Shown here: positions 1 to 9,166 of the stretch, piece by piece
Layout: each line of letters begins with the position of its first letter
How positions within the stretch are numbered: the stretch's first letter is position 1
Source of the DNA: CAZOIA01 sp964579675
GTDB taxonomy: Bacteria; Planctomycetota; Phycisphaerae; UBA1845; PWPN01
Direction: 5' to 3'
Length of the DNA stretch: 23,295 nucleotides
NCBI GenBank assembly: GCA_964579675.1
Contig: CAZOIA010000083.1
Coordinates: 1-23,295, forward strand
The notes under the pieces: model-generated
Databases searched by the model: none
The model's input: the letters and a program-made list of their open reading frames with translations, nothing else
Told to the model about the DNA's origin: nothing
Translations under genes and position numbers: made by a program

Positions 1-189
1 GGCACCGGCAACCGAAAGGGCCGGAAAACAGATAGGCCGCTCCTACACCACCGCGCCAGGTCTCGACTCTACCCACAGAGCCCGGCTCCGAGCCCTTATC
101 CCCGCCAAACACATGCAAAAACGGGGGGACGACCGGAGAGCGTTCCGCTGGAGTTCACTTCTCAGTTCTCCGCACCCGTCCCCCGCCGC

Positions 190-3100
190 TCACCCCAGCA
201 GAGCGGGCTCATCATCAACCGGCTCATCAATGAGCTCTTGCGAATCACGGTCCAATTCTGGTTCGCTGGCGGCTTGCGACTGAGCAACGGCACTCAAGCT
301 GCGAATCGGCCCCAGTATCATCACCGTCCCCTCGCCGGTAACCGCTTCCACCGCCTGACGAAACGCCGTGGTCGGGCTGACCCCGACTCGCCCGTTCGTG
401 CGGATGGTCACCCTTAACTCGCTGGCCGTCCACAGTTCCAGGAATACCGGCCGGTCACCGGGAAATCGCCCCGTCACCTTGCGGACATCCTCGAGCACGG
501 ACGACGATGCCCCCACGCAGTTCACGCGGATCACCACCATCGTGCTCAACTGCTCATCCGCCCGGCCCAAGGGGACCACCTCTGCCACGCGGAGTGACGG
601 GTCCTCTCGCTTTCGGTCCACCCGCCCCTTGAAGAATACCACCGCTTCCGGCGCCAACTCCGAATGCCAGCGCTCGAGGTCCTTGGGGAAGACGATCGCC
701 TCGACCTGCCCCCGGAGATCCTCCAGCGTGACGATGCCCATTTTCGAACCGGCATTGCGGCCCGTTCTCGTCAGCACCGTGCGCATCTTACTGATCAGCC
801 CGCCCAGAGTGACCTCCGCCCCGTCGTCATATCGCTTCAGGTCGGCCGTGGTCGCGGTCGCGTACTTGAGCAGCGTCTTCTCGTACGACGCCAACGGGTG
901 CCGGGTCACGTAAAACCCCAGCGTTGCCTTCTCGTGGGCGAGCATTTCCGCTTCCGTCCATTCCCCAGACGGGATGTCCGGCTCGGTGGGGGCCATCTGC
1001 GAATCCCCGGCCCCGAACAGCGACATTTGCCCTGCCCGCCGGTCCGCCGACGCCGAGATCCCCATCGCAATGGCGTCATCCAGCACCGTCATCAGGGCCT
1101 TGCGCATCGCGCCCGTCGAATCGAACGCCCCGCATTTGATTAGCGCTTCCACCACCCCGCGGTTCACCGTTGCCATATCCACACGCTCGCAGAAATCGAA
1201 GATCGACCGGAACAGGCCCCCCTGCTCGCGGGCCGAGAGGATCGCGGACACCGCCTTGGCCCCGACGCCCTTGATCGCCGCTAGGCCGAACCGGATCACC
1301 TGTCCACCTCGATCGGTCTCAGCCACGGTGAAATCGCTCTGGGAAGTGTTGACCTCGGGCGGCAGGACCCTAATCCCGAGCCGCTTGCACTCCTCGATCT
1401 GCCCCGCCACTTTCTCCGTGAAGCTCATGTCGAACGTCAATCGGGCCGCCATGTACTCCACCGGGTAGTACACCTTGATGTAGGCCGTCTTGAACGCCAG
1501 CAGGGCGTAGCCGGTCGAGTGGGCCTTGTTGAACGCATAACCCCCGAACCGCAGGATGTCCTCGAAGACCCGCTCTGCCACTTCCCGCTTGACCCCGTTG
1601 GCGGCCGCGCCGGCCAGGAAAGGCTCACGCTCCGCCTCGATCATCGTCTTATTCTTCTTGCTGATCGCCTTGGCCAGACGAAACGCCCGTTTCAGCTCGA
1701 TCCCTCCGAGACGGTTCACCAGCCGCGAAACCTGCTCCTGGTAAACCATGATGCCGTACGTTTCTTTAAGCACCTCGGTCATGATCGGGTGCGGCGTCGT
1801 CCATCGCTCCCCGTGCTTGCGGGCGATGTACGAATCGATGTTCACCATCGGGCCCGGGCGATACAGCGCGTTGGCGGCGATCAGGTCCTCGATGCGGTTC
1901 GGCTTCATCTTCATCAGCACGGCACGCATCCCGCCCGATTCAAACTGGAAGATGCCCTTCGTCTCCCCGCTCGCGAACAGGTCGTAGACCTTCTGATTGG
2001 CCAGATCCAGGTGGTCCAGATCGATCCGGACATCGTGGTTCCGTTCCGCCAGTTGCCGGGCCCGTTCGATCACGGTCAGCGTCCGAAGCCCCAGGAAGTC
2101 GATCTTCAGCAGACCGCACGCCTCCACGCAGGGACCATCAAACTGCGTGATCAACTGATCCGAATTCGGTGGCTGATAAAGCGGTACCAGCTCGTCCAGC
2201 GGCTTGTCGCTCACCACTACGCCCGCCGCGTGCACGCTGGCGTGCCTGGCCAGACCCTCCAGCCGCTTGCTGATGTCGATCACCCGCCGAATCTGCTCGT
2301 TCTCTTCGTACAGCCTGCTCAGCGCGGGCTCCCGGTCCAGCGCCTTGTCGATCGTCATCTTGAGTTCTTCGGGGATCAGCCTGGTGATCGCGTTCGCCTC
2401 CTCGAAGCCCAGCCCCAGAACCCGGGCCACGTCCTTGACCGCAGCTTTCGCTTTCAGCGTACCGAACGTGATGATCTGGGCGACGTGCCCGTACTTCTGG
2501 CGGACGTAGTCGATCACCTCCTCGCGGCCGTTCTGGCACATGTCGATGTCGATATCCGGCATCTCGTCGCGGTCGGGGTCCATGAACCGCTCGAAGTACA
2601 GTCCGTATCTCAGCGGGTCTGGAGCCGATAGACCGAGACAATAGCCCAGCACTGACGAGCACGCGCTGCCCCGCGCGGCGCAGGGAATCCCACGCGACCG
2701 CGCATAGTTCACGAAATCCCACACGATCAGGAAGTAGCTGCAGAAACCCTTTGACAGGATGACGCTCAATTCATAATCGATCCGCTCGCGAATCTCGTCC
2801 GTTATCTCGCCGTACCTCTCTGCCGCCCCCTGGTAGACGAGCTCGCGAAGGTACTCTTCGTCCGTTTTTTTCTCCGGCACGTGGTAGACCGGGGTGTGGA
2901 CTTCCCCGAACTCCAGCTCCACGTCGCACTGTCGGGCCACCCGCTCCGTCGTCGCTATCGCCTCCGGATAATCCTTGAACAGCGCGTGCATCTCCTCCGG
3001 CGTCTTCAGGTAGAACTGATCGGAGGCAAACTTGAACCGATCCTCCTCCTCCAGTTTCTTGCCGGTACTGATGCAGCACAGGACATCGTGGGCCTCCACG

Positions 3101-3753
3101 TCGGCGTGCTCCAGGTAGTGCACGTCGTTCGTGACAATCGTGCCGACGCCCACCCGGCGGGCGACGTCCGCCAGGGCCGGGTTCGTCAGCCGCTGTTCCT
3201 CGAGCCCGTGGTCCTGCAGCTCGATGTAGAAGTTCTCCTCGCCGAAGATGTCCGCGTACAGCCTGGCGATCTCCTCCGCGGCCCGCTGATCATCCCGCAT
3301 CAGGGCCTGCGGAATCTCCCCCCCCACGCACGCACTCGTGCAGATCAGTCCCTCCGAGTGCTCCCTCAGAGTCTCCTTGTCGATCCGCGGCCGGTAGTAG
3401 AACCCCTCGAGGTAGGCGATCGACGCCAGCTTCAGCAGGTTCCGGTAGCCCGTCCGGTTCTTCGCCAGCAGCAGCAGGTGATGGCTCGCCTCGCTTATTC
3501 CGTGGGCCTCTCTTTCCCGCCGGTCACCAGGAGCCATGTACGCTTCGTACCCGATGATCGGCTTGATCCCTACCTTCACCGCCGCCTGGTAGAACGGGAC
3601 CACGCCAAACAGGTTCCCATGGTCTGTGATCGCTACCGCGTCCGAGCCTTGAGCCTTGGCCCGCTCAACCAGCGCCTTGATTCGCGTCGCACCGTCCAGA
3701 AGACTGAAATGGGTGTGAACGTGAAGATGGTTGAACTTCGCGGGTGATGACAT
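190..3753 (-). CDS. dnaE: DNA polymerase III subunit alpha (replicative polymerase)
   Basis: Catalytic subunit of the chromosomal replicase. At 1187 aa it has the usual DnaE length and order: an N-terminal PHP domain (HLHVHTHFSLLDG at about 9-21, AITDHGNLFG at about 41-50), the palm with catalytic acidic residues (MPDIDIDMC at about 398-406, LLKIDFLGLRTL further on), the finger/thumb region (RPGPMVNIDSYI), tandem HhH-type sequence, and a C-terminal OB fold (VTLGGLISKMRT). The open frame continues 122 codons upstream of 3753, but that extension is low-complexity Gly/Arg sequence with no family similarity. The ATG at 3753 places the PHP motif at the normal position and has AAGGAG 11 nt upstream. 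It is divergent from guaB. Recognition is by family motifs; the start is fairly secure. Confidence 0.96.
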   Translation of the reverse strand: MSSPAKFNHLHVHTHFSLLDGATRIKALVERAKAQGSDAVAITDHGNLFGVVPFYQAAVKVGIKPIIGYEAYMAPGDRREREAHGISEASHHLLLLAKNRTGYRNLLKLASIAYLEGFYYRPRIDKETLREHSEGLICTSACVGGEIPQALMRDDQRAAEEIARLYADIFGEENFYIELQDHGLEEQRLTNPALADVARRVGVGTIVTNDVHYLEHADVEAHDVLCCISTGKKLEEEDRFKFASDQFYLKTPEEMHALFKDYPEAIATTERVARQCDVELEFGEVHTPVYHVPEKKTDEEYLRELVYQGAAERYGEITDEIRERIDYELSVILSKGFCSYFLIVWDFVNYARSRGIPCAARGSACSSVLGYCLGLSAPDPLRYGLYFERFMDPDRDEMPDIDIDMCQNGREEVIDYVRQKYGHVAQIITFGTLKAKAAVKDVARVLGLGFEEANAITRLIPEELKMTIDKALDREPALSRLYEENEQIRRVIDISKRLEGLARHASVHAAGVVVSDKPLDELVPLYQPPNSDQLITQFDGPCVEACGLLKIDFLGLRTLTVIERARQLAERNHDVRIDLDHLDLANQKVYDLFASGETKGIFQFESGGMRAVLMKMKPNRIEDLIAANALYRPGPMVNIDSYIARKHGERWTTPHPIMTEVLKETYGIMVYQEQVSRLVNRLGGIELKRAFRLAKAISKKNKTMIEAEREPFLAGAAANGVKREVAERVFEDILRFGGYAFNKAHSTGYALLAFKTAYIKVYYPVEYMAARLTFDMSFTEKVAGQIEECKRLGIRVLPPEVNTSQSDFTVAETDRGGQVIRFGLAAIKGVGAKAVSAILSAREQGGLFRSIFDFCERVDMATVNRGVVEALIKCGAFDSTGAMRKALMTVLDDAIAMGISASADRRAGQMSLFGAGDSQMAPTEPDIPSGEWTEAEMLAHEKATLGFYVTRHPLASYEKTLLKYATATTADLKRYDDGAEVTLGGLISKMRTVLTRTGRNAGSKMGIVTLEDLRGQVEAIVFPKDLERWHSELAPEAVVFFKGRVDRKREDPSLRVAEVVPLGRADEQLSTMVVIRVNCVGASSSVLEDVRKVTGRFPGDRPVFLELWTASELRVTIRTNGRVGVSPTTAFRQAVEAVTGEGTVMILGPIRSLSAVAQSQAASEPELDRDSQELIDEPVDDEPALLG

Positions 3754-3906
3754 CCCTGCCTGCGCTCCTTCTGGAATTCCTCCCGACCCCCCGGCTGCCT
3801 CACCACCCGTCGCAGACCTTCCCCCCCGCCTGAGGGGCAAGCGGCCCCGCGAGCCGGGCGACCCTCCGCCAGGTTCAACCTCGCGTTGCGCCCACGGGAC
3901 AGCCCG

Positions 3907-3936
3907 ATCATAAATAGCCACCAGCCCCGCGGGCAA
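3907..3936 (-). promoter_or_regulatory. candidate sigma70-type promoter for dnaE
   Basis: Read on the minus strand: -35 TTGCCC (3936-3931), 18-nt spacer, -10 TATGAT (3912-3907). The -10 matches consensus at 5 of 6 positions and the -35 at 4 of 6. It would give a leader of about 150 nt before the dnaE start. Found by eye only. Confidence 0.4.
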
Positions 3937-4096
3937 GTCGCACCCGAGCCTCCCCATCGCCGCCCCTGTGAGTTCCCAATCCTCACCTCTCCCACGCCTG
4001 CTGCCGCACTCCCGCCCCGCAGGCTCCAGCCCCTGCACGCCGGCAGACAACCCGCACCCGCCCCGGGAACCCGAACGCCCGCCTCCACCCCACCCC

Positions 4097-4126
4097 TTGA
4101 CGTGGACACCGGACAGCATGTATTTA
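4097..4126 (+). promoter_or_regulatory. candidate guaB promoter, very close to the start codon
   Basis: TTGACG (4097-4102) is followed after 18 nt by TATTTA (4121-4126); TGTATT (4119-4124) with a 16-nt spacer is an alternative -10. Either places the transcript start within a few bases of the guaB ATG at 4132, and no Shine-Dalgarno sequence is visible upstream. This suggests a leaderless or near-leaderless mRNA. Confidence 0.4.
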
Positions 4127-4131
4127 ACTGC

Positions 4132-5657
<1,526 letters not shown>

Positions 5658-5661
<4 letters not shown>

Positions 5662-6215
5662 ATAAGCCCTCAAGTCCAGCCCGCTTCTTCGCGCCCCCCG
5701 CTTGCGGGTTCGCGATAATCCTGCTGTTGATCGCCGTCGCTCTTCCCGCCTGCGATCAGCCCCCCGCCGTCAACCCGTGGCGCGACGATTCGATCCCCGC
5801 CCGCACCTGGTCCACGCCCAGCCGCGACGGTATCCTCTCCGCCGACTCCGAACCCGTGATTCGCCAACGCCAGGTGCCGCTGGCCGGCGCACCCCACTTC
5901 AACGCCGGTGTGCCCCACTATCCGCTCTGGTGGGAGGACCCTCTGGAAGACAAGGGCGACCAGGATAGCTCCTTCGCCTGGACCTGGCAGGACTATGTGG
6001 CCATGCCCTATTCCTTTGGCCGATTCCTCCTCAACACGATGGCCTGGCCCGTCAGTGCAACCGTTACCCCGCCCGGCACCCCCATGGTCAGCGACGGCCG
6101 CATCGGACGCGACCACGATGCCGCCACCGGCACCTCGCCCGATCCCACTGCCACCCTTGCCGACTTCGCCTGCGCCGAGCCTGGAACCGAGATCCCCACC
6201 GCAGAACCTGACTAG
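5658..6215 (+). CDS. predicted lipoprotein of unknown function, coupled to guaB
   Basis: 185 aa; I do not recognise a family. Residues 17-31 form a hydrophobic signal segment ending in VALPAC, a lipobox with modifiable Cys32, so the mature protein should be membrane-anchored outside the cytoplasm. The residue after Cys is Asp, which in enterobacteria favours retention on the inner membrane; whether that rule applies here is unknown. The mature part is rich in Trp, Pro and Asp (for example HYPLWWEDPLEDKGDQD, FAWTWQDYVAMPY), has no catalytic motif I can see and ends in a low-complexity acidic tail. It overlaps guaB by 4 nt, with GGAG upstream, so the two are probably co-translated. No functional link to purine synthesis is apparent. 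Confidence 0.8.
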
Positions 6216-6379
6216 GCCGAGCCCTGAGCCCCACCCCAATTGCCGCAAACCAGGCACGACGCCGGTCCCGATCCGCACCGGTTTGACGGGCTGGTCATGC
6301 TTCACGTAGAATTACTCAGTCCGCGGGCGGCGGCAGAATCGCCCCAAGACTCGGGCGGGCCTAGCCCAGGAGCATGGTC

Positions 6380-6703
6380 ATGAACGCTTGGCTCAATACA
6401 CTAGCAATTGGGATGCCCGGTGCCACCGAACTGATCGTCATCGGCATCATCGGCTTGCTGATCTTCGGCAAACGCCTCCCCGAGGTCGGCAAGTCTCTCG
6501 GCAAGAGCATCGTCGAGTTCAAGAAGGGGCTTCGGGGAATCGAGGATGATATCGAGAAGGGAGTCAACGGGAATCAGGCCGACATGCTCCCACCCCCCAA
6601 TGAGCATAACGAGTCGGACTCTTCCAGCGACGGATCATCCTCGCGATCTGGCTCGACCCAGGAGACCGTCTCTCAAGGCAACCAGCCCTCGAGCGACGAT
6701 TGA
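6380..6703 (+). CDS. tatA: Sec-independent (twin-arginine) translocase component TatA/TatE family
   Basis: Pore-forming component of the Tat pathway, which exports folded, often cofactor-bearing proteins. The 107-aa product has the TatA signature: a short N-terminus, a single membrane helix (about residues 15-29) with the conserved polar Glu17 near its start, the FGKRLPEVGKSLGKSI hinge and amphipathic helix (about 29-44), FKKGLRG, then a disordered Ser/Gln/Asp tail. An ATG lies 6 nt upstream at 6374, but AGGAG (6368-6372) would be only 1 nt from it and 7 nt from the ATG at 6380, so the latter is preferred. No tatB or tatC is next to it; separate tatA genes are common. Confidence 0.9.
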   Translation: MNAWLNTLAIGMPGATELIVIGIIGLLIFGKRLPEVGKSLGKSIVEFKKGLRGIEDDIEKGVNGNQADMLPPPNEHNESDSSSDGSSSRSGSTQETVSQGNQPSSDD

Positions 6704-6722
6704 TTCCCAGGTCACCCCCCGC

Positions 6723-7052
6723 TCAAACGTCTAACGCCTTATCCTCAACGCAGTGATCCGCGACCTCAACCCCATTCGAGGTCAGCCGGAACCAGCGCTT
6801 CCGCCACGGCGTGATCCGCGCGTCCGACTCGCACTCGGCGATGATCCGTTGCACGTAGCCCTTTTCGCAAAGGTACGCCAGATCCTTTCTCAGTTGGTTC
6901 CACTCCAGTTGCGGGAACACCGCCAGCAGCGTCCGCAGTATCTGCTCCCCCTGCAGGGCTGCCGGATACAGCATTTTCAACGCGACCAGTACCTCGCTCC
7001 GCACGCGCTTGATCTGCCGAGCCCCGCCATTGCTCGCCATCGTCACTGCCAT
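6723..7052 (-). CDS. small winged-helix-like protein, probably phage-derived
   Basis: 109 aa. The predicted pattern is helical with a wing: VRSEVLVALKMLYP (about 17-30), a second helix QGEQILRTLLAVF, a recognition-type helix WNQLRKDLAYLCEKGYV (about 51-67), then a basic strand (WRKRWFRLT) and a C-terminal helix. This RxxLxYLxEKGxV layout is that of small winged-helix proteins located just upstream of terminase genes in Mu-like phages. The similarity is by pattern only. It is the last gene of a minus-strand block whose earlier members also look phage-related, and it converges on tatA 19 nt away. No terminase or capsid gene follows, so if this is a prophage it is a remnant. Confidence 0.65.
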   Translation of the reverse strand: MAVTMASNGGARQIKRVRSEVLVALKMLYPAALQGEQILRTLLAVFPQLEWNQLRKDLAYLCEKGYVQRIIAECESDARITPWRKRWFRLTSNGVEVADHCVEDKALDV

Positions 7053-7079
7053 CCTTCCGTCAAGAAGACCTCTGAACTC

Positions 7080-7499
7080 TCACTGACCGGACGATCCGCA
7101 GGCGGCCCCGTCGGCCTCGCAACCGGCGCTGGACAACCGTTTCACGAGGTCCACCATCGCCGCGGTCGCCCGCCCGATCTGCGCGGCCAGGCCCTGACCA
7201 TTCTCCATCTCCGCCTCGATTCGCGCCATCATCTCCGTCAGCCGCTCCAGCCGTTGCCGCGCCAGCATCGATTCCCGAACCCACTCCTCCTTGGTCGTGT
7301 ACTCCCGTTCGAAATCCGCCGTCGCCCGGAGCAGATCGCGCATCGACGCCTCCATCGCCTCGATTCGACGCGTGATCTCCACCATCGTGCTCGTCTGGTG
7401 CTCACGAATCGCCCGCAGGTAGAGCGTTATCACAATCAGCGGCACGCCCACCAGCGGCGACAAGACCCCAACCAACAGTCCGACTTGGCTCCATGCCAT
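7080..7499 (-). CDS. membrane-anchored coiled-coil protein (DUF2730-like phage protein?)
   Basis: 139 aa from the ATG at 7499; a GTG directly precedes it, but GGCGGAG is better spaced (6 nt) for the ATG. One N-terminal membrane helix (about residues 5-28, GLLVGVLSPLVGVPLIVITL) is followed by a long charged helix (about 30-115) with heptad-like Met/Leu/Ile spacing, and a Cys-containing tail. One membrane helix plus a coiled coil, lying before a small winged-helix gene, matches the arrangement of DUF2730-type proteins in Mu-like phages; the assignment is inferred from layout, not from alignment. It ends 27 nt before the winged-helix gene, suggesting co-transcription. Confidence 0.65.
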   Translation of the reverse strand: MAWSQVGLLVGVLSPLVGVPLIVITLYLRAIREHQTSTMVEITRRIEAMEASMRDLLRATADFEREYTTKEEWVRESMLARQRLERLTEMMARIEAEMENGQGLAAQIGRATAAMVDLVKRLSSAGCEADGAACGSSGQ

Positions 7500-7515
7500 C
7501 ACTGTCTCCGCCTCA

Positions 7516-7779
7516 TCAAACGAGCCGCACGATCAACTCGTGCACCAGCCGCAACAACTGATTCGCCGTGTCCACCCGAATCAGACCGTCCACCAGCGCC
7601 TCGCGAAACGACTCCACCTCCGGCGCATCACGCAACGATTTGACCCGCGTTACCCGGGCCGGCCCGTTCAGCACCGCATCGATTGCGTCCCCGCGACCGC
7701 TCGCACGTTTTGCCGCCAAGATCGATTCCAGTGCGTCCGTCAACTCATCAAGTGTCTGCGTCGCCTCACTCGCCGCCAT
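7516..7779 (-). CDS. small hypothetical helical protein
   Basis: 87 aa, function unknown. It appears fully alpha-helical: TLDELTDALESILAAK near the N-terminus and a C-terminal hydrophobic helix ending LLRLVHELIVRLV. There is no membrane segment or catalytic motif. The start is ATG at 7779 with a weak G-rich ribosome site. It lies 16 nt upstream of the membrane/coiled-coil gene and downstream of the repeat array, so it belongs to the same minus-strand block. It could be a phage accessory or assembly protein; nothing in the sequence decides this. Confidence 0.5.
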   Translation of the reverse strand: MAASEATQTLDELTDALESILAAKRASGRGDAIDAVLNGPARVTRVKSLRDAPEVESFREALVDGLIRVDTANQLLRLVHELIVRLV

Positions 7780-7871
7780 AACGCCCCCGCTTTCTCATGA
7801 GAACGCAGCCCGGGGCGTCGAGGCTGAGGACTGGGGACTGGAGATTCCCATGTTGCTCCCCAATCCCTGGT

Positions 7872-7980
7872 CCCACGTTCTCACGTTCCCACGCTCTCAC
7901 GTTCCCACGCTCTCACGTTCCCACGCTCTCACGTTCCCACGTTCTCACATTCCCACGTTTTCACTTTCCCACATTCTCAA
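7872..7980. repeat. octamer tandem array (CCCACGYT / CTCACGTT)
   Basis: About 13.5 tandem 8-bp units alternate between CCCACGCT (or CCCACGTT) and CTCACGTT, giving a 16-bp higher-order period. Central copies are identical; the last five units (from 7944) are progressively degenerate. There are no unique spacers, so this is not CRISPR. On the minus strand the array supplies the last codons and the TGA stop (7963-7961) of the adjacent lipoprotein gene. Immediately before it (about 7826-7871), heptamers of the type CTGGGGA face an imperfect inverted copy. Confidence 0.9.
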
Positions 7981-8569
7981 CGGTGAGCTCCGGCTGAGGG
8001 GTGAGGGCTGCCTGCTGGACACTCTCTTCTTGCGCCCGCTGGCGGGTGTCGATCCACCCGGTAAGATACCGCCGCACCTCGTCCCTCAGCGTCAGGCTCT
8101 CGATCCCCAGCTTCTGCAAGCCTCGTGATACTTCTCGAAGCACGCCGACGTTGTCCATCGCCGCCGCCCGTCGTGTCCACTCCGTCTCCCGGTCCGCGCG
8201 GATTCTTCGCAAGGCGGCCTCGAAGTCGGACGCGTGCGACTCGATCGCAGAGGCATCCCCCACGTCCGCCTGGACCCGGGTCACAAACGCCGATACCACC
8301 GCCGATTCCCGCGAGTCGTCGAACCGCGAGACCTCATCGTGGTACTCAGCCACGGTCGCTTCCATCTCGCTGGCCACCGCCGACAGGGCGTCCGCAGCCG
8401 ACAGCTCCAGCCGGGCGTCCCCCCCACAGCCAGCGACCAGAATCCAGGCCGTGAAAGCGACAGCCAACCTGGACCCGCGGGCCGGCTCCCGATGGGCTCT
8501 CGCAACCCGCCGGGTTCTGAGCCCCGACCCCTCAACACCGGGCAACTCTGACAACTCCCAAGCCCTCAT
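7961..8569 (-). CDS. predicted lipoprotein with helical mature domain, phage-lysis-like context
   Basis: 202 aa from ATG 8569 (a GTG lies just before it; GAGGTG is 5 nt from the ATG). A basic N-terminal stretch is followed by a hydrophobic segment and the lipobox LVAGC with Cys at about residue 48, so the protein is probably lipid-anchored. The leader is unusually long for a lipoprotein. The mature part is almost entirely charged helix (ASEMEATVAEYHDEVSRFDD, AALRRIRADRETEWTRR), resembling spanin-like or structural lipoproteins. It lies 26 nt after the holin-like gene, which suggests a lysis role, but this is inference. The last residues (ENVGK) and the stop are encoded by the octamer array, so the ancestral C-terminus may have been altered. 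Confidence 0.65.
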   Translation of the reverse strand: MRAWELSELPGVEGSGLRTRRVARAHREPARGSRLAVAFTAWILVAGCGGDARLELSAADALSAVASEMEATVAEYHDEVSRFDDSRESAVVSAFVTRVQADVGDASAIESHASDFEAALRRIRADRETEWTRRAAAMDNVGVLREVSRGLQKLGIESLTLRDEVRRYLTGWIDTRQRAQEESVQQAALTPQPELTVENVGK

Positions 8570-8595
8570 CACATCACCTCAGCCGGACTCCGTTG

Positions 8596-8811
8596 TTACG
8601 TTCGGTCGGCGCCCTTGCTTCCGCGATCCTCGTGGGCGATCCCCAGGATCAATGCCACGCCCACGCTCAGGATCGTCAACACGATCTCCTCACTCACACC
8701 CAGGCCGTATTCCGCCGCGTACGCCGCCAGAACCGTGGCCAGTGCCACCCGCACCTTTCGCGACGCCAGAGGTTTCACCCCGCGCCGTAGTACACCCGCA
8801 AGATCCATCAT
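8596..8811 (-). CDS. small two-helix membrane protein, holin-like
   Basis: 71 aa. A short amphipathic start (LAGVLRRGVKPLASRKV) is followed by two hydrophobic helices (about 21-36 and 43-59) around the turn LGVSEE, then a charged tail. This is the architecture of small phage holins. ATG-ATG at 8811/8808 gives two near-equivalent starts, and the G-rich ribosome site is weak. The frame remains open upstream to 9102, but that part is low-complexity and non-hydrophobic and is unlikely to be coding. The next gene is a lipoprotein 26 nt away, so the pair may be a lysis cassette. No sequence family was confirmed. Confidence 0.6.
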   Translation of the reverse strand: MMDLAGVLRRGVKPLASRKVRVALATVLAAYAAEYGLGVSEEIVLTILSVGVALILGIAHEDRGSKGADRT

Positions 8812-9145
8812 GCACCCCCAACTTCTCCGCCTGCAGACCCGACTTCCCCCTCCAATACAACATGCGCGGTGTTCCGCCCCCGGGGGAAGATGCTCCCACC
8901 GACCTGGCCGCTCCGCGATCCACCCACTCGGGCCCGCTTGCCTCTTCGCGCCAAACGACAAGGCGGGGGGATGGCCGGGAGCGGAGCGCCACTCCCGCTC
9001 CCTGCCACCCCGGAGGAGGGATAATCGGGTGAATTCAGAATGATGAATGACGAGCGACGGATTAGCGTAGCCTGCGTGTTCATTCCCGAGCTTCCGCCGC
9101 ATTCTCCCCCCGAGCCAGGATCGCTCATGCCCCGTTCATCATTTC
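8812..9145. other. non-coding gap with palindromes and inverted repeats
   Basis: 334 bp between the holin-like gene and the ABC-ATPase/GNAT gene. No credible gene was seen. It holds a strong stem-loop (8977-9002) and most of a pair of inverted heptamer arrays (9037-9058 and 9134-9166), listed separately. Confidence 0.7.
8977..9002. repeat. strong stem-loop, REP-like
   Basis: GGGAGCGGAG (8977-8986), loop CGCCA, CTCCCGCTCCC (8992-9002): a 10-bp stem with a single bulge. A few further pairs are possible outside it (GGC at 8973-8975 with GCC at 9004-9006). No T-tract follows on either strand, so a classical terminator is unlikely; a REP-type palindrome is more plausible. Confidence 0.6.
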
Positions 9146-9166
9146 TCATTCGTCATTCCTCATTCC
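9037..9166. repeat. inverted pair of AATGANG heptamer arrays
   Basis: The left arm 9037-9058 contains GAATGAT-GAATGAC on the plus strand. The right arm 9134-9166 contains GAATGAG-GAATGAC-GAATGAG-AAATGAT on the minus strand. The 22-nt arms 9037-9058 and 9145-9166 are complementary at 17 of 22 positions, so they could fold together around an 86-nt centre. The right arm encodes the last residues (GMRNDE) and stop of the ABC-ATPase/GNAT gene. Confidence 0.75.

Larger units (their letters stand above)
3754..4131. other. divergent dnaE/guaB intergenic region
   Basis: 378 bp between the two divergent starts. It is C-rich on the plus strand and holds no convincing gene; the open frames crossing it are unstopped extensions of dnaE and guaB. 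It carries one candidate promoter facing each way, described separately. Confidence 0.7.

Noticed and set aside
1519..2631. 370-codon open frame antisense to dnaE
   Set aside because: Shadow of the high-GC dnaE codons in the opposite strand; its product is Arg/His/Val-rich without any family motif, and dnaE there is strongly conserved.
3754..4119. N-terminal extension of dnaE by 122 residues
   Set aside because: Gly/Arg-rich low complexity, overlaps the promoter region; the ATG at 3753 has a Shine-Dalgarno sequence and the usual PHP N-terminus.
7872..7980. CRISPR-like regular array
   Set aside because: Units are 8 bp and contiguous with no unique spacers and no cas genes nearby; a simple tandem repeat.
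8596..9102. 168-residue version of the holin-like protein
   Set aside because: The first 97 codons cover the hairpin and repeat region and lack protein-like character; the ATG pair at 8811/8808 gives a compact two-helix protein.
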